Source: Sipunculus nudus
Taxonomy: Eukaryota; Annelida; Sipuncula; Golfingiida; Sipunculidae
Assembly: GCA_026874595.1 (NCBI GenBank)
Contig: CM049315.1
Coordinates: forward strand, 7,002,664-7,066,663
Direction of reading: 5' to 3'
Length of the DNA stretch: 64,000 nucleotides
Numbering within the stretch: the first letter of the stretch is position 1; each line of letters opens with the position of its first letter. Below, piece by piece: positions 59,009-64,000 of this stretch. Under the pieces are notes generated by a model. The model was not told where the DNA came from, did not search any database, and was given only the letters and a program-made list of their open reading frames with translations. A program made the translations under genes and the position numbers.

Positions 59009-61784
59009 AAAAATTATTGTCATTCAAAATTGAAACATAAATATTGCATCACACAATAACACATCAACCATTTAAGACTTGAAATCAAGACAGCAATAGC
59101 TGTGAGAGAAAAAAACATAAAGTAACAAAAATTATGCATTTTATGCCTCAGGGTATATCTCAATATCCATAAGAGATTACAGGACATGAATAGTTATGAG
59201 GCACACAAGATTATGGATCGACAAGTAAAGTGTGGACATGGAATGGTCTCTTATAAGCTGCCTGTTATGATAGCCGGGTTTTTTATACATGACAGTCATT
59301 TTTTGTCAGCCACAAGAACTTAGAAGGAACCCCTGGCATCAATTAATATTGTTGCCTAGCAATTTGTCTCCTTGGGAACCAGTAGTGTGCTGTAAAGCCC
59401 CGCTTATATCCTTGTATAACTCTTATTATATCCCTTGATCATACTGAGTCAATGGAGCCTCTGTGTTGAGCCATTTATAGCTTGTCTCTTTTAGCAGTAG
59501 TTTCAAGTCTGCCAAGATCATTTGTTCTTTGTAGCCAGTTCTGAAATTAGGATTTTACTACAGAGCAGCACTGATCGTTAATTATTAGCTCTCACGGTCA
59601 CTACCAATGTGTGAAGGGGGTAACACTGTAATATTGCCCATAATCAAGCTTCTGTCATCATTTCATTAAAATTTATTGTAAGAAGGAACATCATGAATTA
59701 AAGTTGATAGTTATCATCAAAATACAGGATTACAAATGACTTCATCACAGTAGACATGAAAGGAAACAGAAGTCAGAATCAAAGACAGTCAGCGGTATTT
59801 ACTATATCCAATAATATCATAACAATAATCACTACCATCATATCACTGTAATCATCATGATTATGACCATGCCTATCATTATCATCATCACTACAACCAC
59901 AATCACTATTATCACCATCATCCTCATGGTTATCATAAATTATTATAAATTTTTAAACATGTCATTTTGGTCTTGACACAAATTATACAGCAACTTGAAA
60001 CCTCTCACTTTTTCAATTATAAATTTAACACAGTTAAAAATAGACTAAACCAATGAAATCAATGGCTATGCTTGCAAAGGAGTTTTTATATTTTTGTTAA
60101 GGAATGGTCCACAGCCAGTTAGGTGACACTACATGCCAAAGAAAATGAGTGTAAACCAATACGTGCTTTGAATGGTATGTCATAATGAACACAGCTGAAT
60201 TACATGATTCTATGCATGTGGCCAGGAATATGACAGACATCCTAACCTATCAATGACTGCATGGTTCTGCTCTCAACCAATTAACCTCTGAGGCCTGTGG
60301 GTCTTCTGGTCTGAACACCTTCACAATAAAGAATAATTTTTGCCTCTGCCAGTAGGGTATGTATTCATCCCTGTTTGTGTGTGCTGTTTGTTCTCAAAAT
60401 AACTTACGCAAACATGAATGAATTAACATGAAATTCTCAGGGCATTTCAGGAATGGGCCTATGAAGAAAAGAATATGAAGAATCAATTTTGGTGTGAATC
60501 TGGCACATGATATGGATGCGGGAAAGTCACCAAGGAATACTCACAAATTTTAAGTCACTCATGTATGAATGAACCTGGGAGTATGGTCAGAATAAATAAA
60601 TGCAAACATGGGTAGGGGAGCATTCCACAATAGGGATGCATTGGTATTTCAGATGCATCAGAATTTGAAACAGACTATATATTTGACTCTGATATGTAAT
60701 CTGTTTCTTTAATAAATGACTGCTAAAACTCTTGGATGATAATATATGTGAAAAAAATAAGAAAATAGAAAAGTTGAGTTTTTTTTAGCCAATTCATGTA
60801 ACTAAAAATAATTATTTAAATATATATGGAAACCTGTGACATCTGTAAGAAAGAAATTAAGTTTAACTCCACAAATTTTCTCTTGCAAAATTTTAACTGA
60901 ATCAGCTGGTAAATATCCATCAAGTAAATGTTCTGAGACAAATGACTTTGACCTCTTAATTGAAGCATCAATTTCTCAGAAATGTCCCATGATGCCAGTT
61001 CACATCATCTCATTATCTGCCATGGATAAGGTACAAGTGATCATTTAAGAATAATGAATCCATAAAAAGGATAATAGATAATGGCAGACTCTTTCAAAGG
61101 CACTCAAAGGTTTTACTTTTTGGCCTAGTGCAGCTTAATTATTTCACAACTGTTTAATTATCATGCTACCTGGAATAGAAGAAAATAGCAGAAAATTGCA
61201 TAAATATTTAATAAAGTCATATGACTTAAATGGACATAATGAACTATAAGATTTAAAGTCCTTTATATAAAAAGCCCTCTTTTCAGGAGACATTATATAT
61301 AGATGTTGTATCATGAGATGCAAGAAAGTAAGGCTGATTATAATAACACAGATATCTGCTTGTATCATCTATTATTGTATTTCACTTGCACTAGTTAGTT
61401 TAATATGCTTTTACCACCAGTGTATACATCAAATTAGGCAGGGTTTAAGTTAAGCTTGTTTCTCCATCACTCCACTGACAGATGTACACATTTCCCCTCA
61501 TCCCTTGGGATGCTGAAACAATCAAAGCAACACCTGCAGTCAGGGAGACTCACAGGCAGTTACAATTAAGCCCCAAATTACATTCTGGTTTAAATTTGTT
61601 CTTAGGGGTCTGGAACCAAACCACTGTTAATCAAACTCTATCCTCCGTGTACAAAAGAAAGCCCAATGAATTAGATTTTGGAAGCCACAATTAATGCATG
61701 CAGTAGCCACAGAAGTCAGGCAGTGTTTAGGTAAATAATTAGCTGGTGCTTGAATTGCAGGTCAGGTCTAGAATTGCCATTTGA
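59009..61784. other. Unique A+T-rich DNA with an (ATC)n-like tract
   Basis: 59815-59945 is rich in ATC/ATT trinucleotides on a degenerate pattern. No supported gene; frames at 60836-61048 and 61482-61694 have no domains. Confidence 0.45.
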
Positions 61785-62105
61785 CGCATAACTAAATCCT
61801 TCAATATTGGCATCTTTTCTGCATGTGTGAGATATATTTCACATATAGTCATTCATCACAGGCTACATACTGATAATTTAAGGATCACCTGAAATTTAAA
61901 TCACTTTCACAAAGTGCTGTCAAAAGGATAACTAAATCCTGTTGCATTAGCCTCTTTCTGGGATGAGAGGGATTATAACATACAGTCACTGGGCATTGTT
62001 AGAACATGTATTGAGTAATCAATGGTCACTTGAAATTTAAGTCATTTTTGGAACGGTCTCTAAAAACATAAATGAATCCTATTACGTTAGCCTCTTTCTG
62101 GAATC
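61785..62105. repeat. Diverged tandem repeat of about 140 bp, 2.5 copies
   Basis: TAACTAAATCCT at 61789 and 61930 and TAAATGAATCCT at about 62069 are each followed by matching words (GTTGCATTAGCCTCTTTCTG and ATTACGTTAGCCTCTTTCTG; ACTTGAAATTTAAGTCA and CCTGAAATTTAAATCA). Confidence 0.6.
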
Positions 62106-62960
62106 AATCACGTAACTTTTAAATACTGCCAATGACCACTGGTCAGTAAAGGTCCTCAAGGATCTAGTATTGACCATTACATGGTGGTCAAACAATTGGC
62201 TACAAGGCTGGACCTTCTTCACCAGATACTTTGCCAACGAAACCATTTGATTGGTCAATGCCATAAGACATGGAGCCCTCCTTCAAGACCACGATCCTCT
62301 GCTCCAGTGGTATCGATCCCAGCCAATAATAATGCACTGGCCTTGGGAGGTGCCACTGCTGAGTGGGTGTGACAGGTTTCCCTGATTTCATAGTCTGCTG
62401 TTGCTTAGTTGCCTAGTCTTACTACAATCAATGCTGACAGTAGTGCTGGGCCTGTTCATCATTGTTTGGATGAATCAATGACTGAACATCCGTGCCAGCC
62501 CCCATCTCTCACTGACACTTCTTGGATAACGGTGAAAAAGAAATAATTTATACTCTGTCCACCCCTGGGATTGAAAATGGACCTCCTACTTGCATTTACC
62601 TGGAGGCAAACCTGGTAGAAACATGTGACATCAAAACAGCCTCTGGAAGCAAGTCGCTCGACTTCCCCAACACCGAGGCCCATTTCTTGTCATATATGGA
62701 AAACATAGTCAGATGATCACTGTGGATATTGTTATCCTCTTGCTGCGTTTTCCCTGGAATATTTATTCACTGTGGTTGAAATATCACATGTTTGAGAAAA
62801 GTGGATATTTTACTTACTCCAAGGTGAGTCTAGTGACGACTTATTTCCGTGCCAGGTTTACCTATCAAGTGGTCAATAACTGCCGCAAATGCATGATTAA
62901 TGGGTGTTGGAATGTTACACTGGTATCTAATCATGGTAGAATAAGCTCTACTTGATGGCG
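62106..62960. other. GC-richer unique region with short overlapping frames
   Basis: Frames of 60 to 80 codons overlap on both strands. The plus frame at 62522-62716 (non-ATG start, LDNGEKEIIYTLSTPG onward) has a balanced composition and ends at a TGA, but no domain or exon boundary is clear. It may be an exon remnant; I cannot assign it. Confidence 0.25.
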
Positions 62961-64000
62961 GTGCTGGTTATGTCAACAACATGTTATTAATGATTCCATA
63001 ATCAATGTATCACCTGAGTAGTCAGTATAAATGTGACTGGCACAAATTACAGTGTGGTAGTGTAAAAAAATATTACTATGGCAACATGGACGGTGGCTAA
63101 TATTAAATGAAATGTCTCCAGACAGCTCCACACACCATCCCGTTTCACCAGATGTTCTTTCACAATTGGTTCATTGCTACCTCATCATGGCCATGAATAG
63201 AGTTCCTCTTTATGAACACTCCATTACTTGTTTGTCACAGTGGGGGTGGGTGGGCTGAGAATAGCTGTGTGGGTTAATTGACTGGGTAGGTCATCAGTAT
63301 ATGCGTGGGCTGAGTGGCAGGTCTGCAGGGAATGTATTGTCTTCACATTGTCTTGGGATGAGCGTCAGCTAATGTATAAACATTACACCAGTTGAATAGT
63401 GACTAAAACAGACAGGTAAATCAGATCAGGAATAATAAACATAAAATAGTTTTATTTAAAACAATTTCAATGATATTGTCAAAATTGAAGTACACAAATG
63501 GATTACTTAACAATAAATAGGGCCTACAATCCTACAAATCAGTGTATTAATAAACCTTTAAATATTGTATTTACATTAGTAAATGAGATACAAATGTATG
63601 TGTATCTATATATAGTTGGTGTGTACATAGGTGTGTTAGTATGTCTGCTGTTGTGTGTGTGCAAATATGTGTGAAGGGATGAATGTTAGAAAGAATTACA
63701 ACATCTTTCATAAAATATTTCTTCTTTATTCTATAAAAAAAGTATTTCAATGTACATTTTACAAAAGACCAAAGATGCAAAGAACCTATTATTGAAATTG
63801 CCTTTGTATCATAATGATAAAATAAAAATTCTGTAATATAACTGTCTATATATGTAGCATCAGAGAATATATGTAGAAATATCAGAGAATATATGGACCA
63901 TAATATATAACTAAAACACTGTCACAGAAGCCCATCAGGTTACTATGTCAATATATGTGTGTTTTTGTAAAGATTTGACATTTGCTGAGGATCAATACAG
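62961..64000. other. Unique A+T-rich DNA
   Basis: Nothing recognised. A GT-rich stretch at 63595-63670 produces the short minus frame there. Confidence 0.45.

Noticed and set aside
1-64000. tRNA, 5S rRNA or snRNA genes
   Set aside because: I looked for B-box and A-box promoter words and cloverleaf arms and saw none convincing. A tRNAscan or Infernal run would be decisive.
1-64000. Reverse transcriptase, transposase, helicase or viral genes
   Set aside because: No frame outside satellites shows catalytic motifs. All mobile elements seen appear non-autonomous.

Overview
This window looks like intergenic or intronic DNA from a eukaryote, most likely a bivalve mollusc. The evidence is about 60 to 65 percent A+T, no operons or dense genes, telomere-like GGGTTA motifs, many satellite arrays, and dispersed repeats of the type known in bivalves: central tandem cores, ACGG/ACAG-rich microsatellite tracts and palindromic ends, as in pearl-type or Helentron-like non-autonomous elements. 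The organism call is an inference from repeat style; no gene identifies it. I found no confidently supported protein-coding gene, tRNA, rRNA, prokaryotic gene or viral gene. A few exon-like blocks and two TATA-type promoter candidates are listed at low confidence.

Layout. 1-640 is an old dispersed repeat. 641-3720 is unique A+T-rich DNA with one TATA candidate. 3721-6108 is a roughly 66/132-bp satellite, interrupted by a 2.2-kb element with terminal inverted repeats (6109-8291), after which one orphan satellite monomer remains. 9541-13025 is a 32-bp array of about 109 units. 13890-16994 holds three tandem-core families carrying the palindrome GGTGGCGCCACC. 17871-18034 and 22230-22394 are two foldback MITEs. 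19398-22108 is a cluster of family A elements. 23222-24010 and 24200-24800 are minisatellites. 27600-32695 is a 41/42-bp satellite; its 42-bp part is open for 665 codons. 32879-35866 is a family A element with a complete family B element inside it. 36362-37030, 42560-42925 and 52015-52620 are minisatellites. 46587-52003 holds four family B elements, of which the last three repeat with a 1,534-bp period. 53617-55632 is a 167-bp repeat split by family D, which is itself split by family C. 57842-59008 is more family A. The rest is unique A+T-rich DNA.

The most striking feature is the palindrome GGTGGCGCCACC: 25 perfect copies and many one- or two-base variants, carried by several repeat families whose other sequence differs. 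Three nested insertions can be compared with empty sites read from sister repeat copies. All three lack a recognisable target duplication and lie in A/T runs, and the inserted elements end in hairpins. This fits a rolling-circle (Helitron/Helentron-like) group that spreads palindromic protein-binding-like sites. Covariation in the family B 5' stem-loop suggests the structure itself has been maintained.
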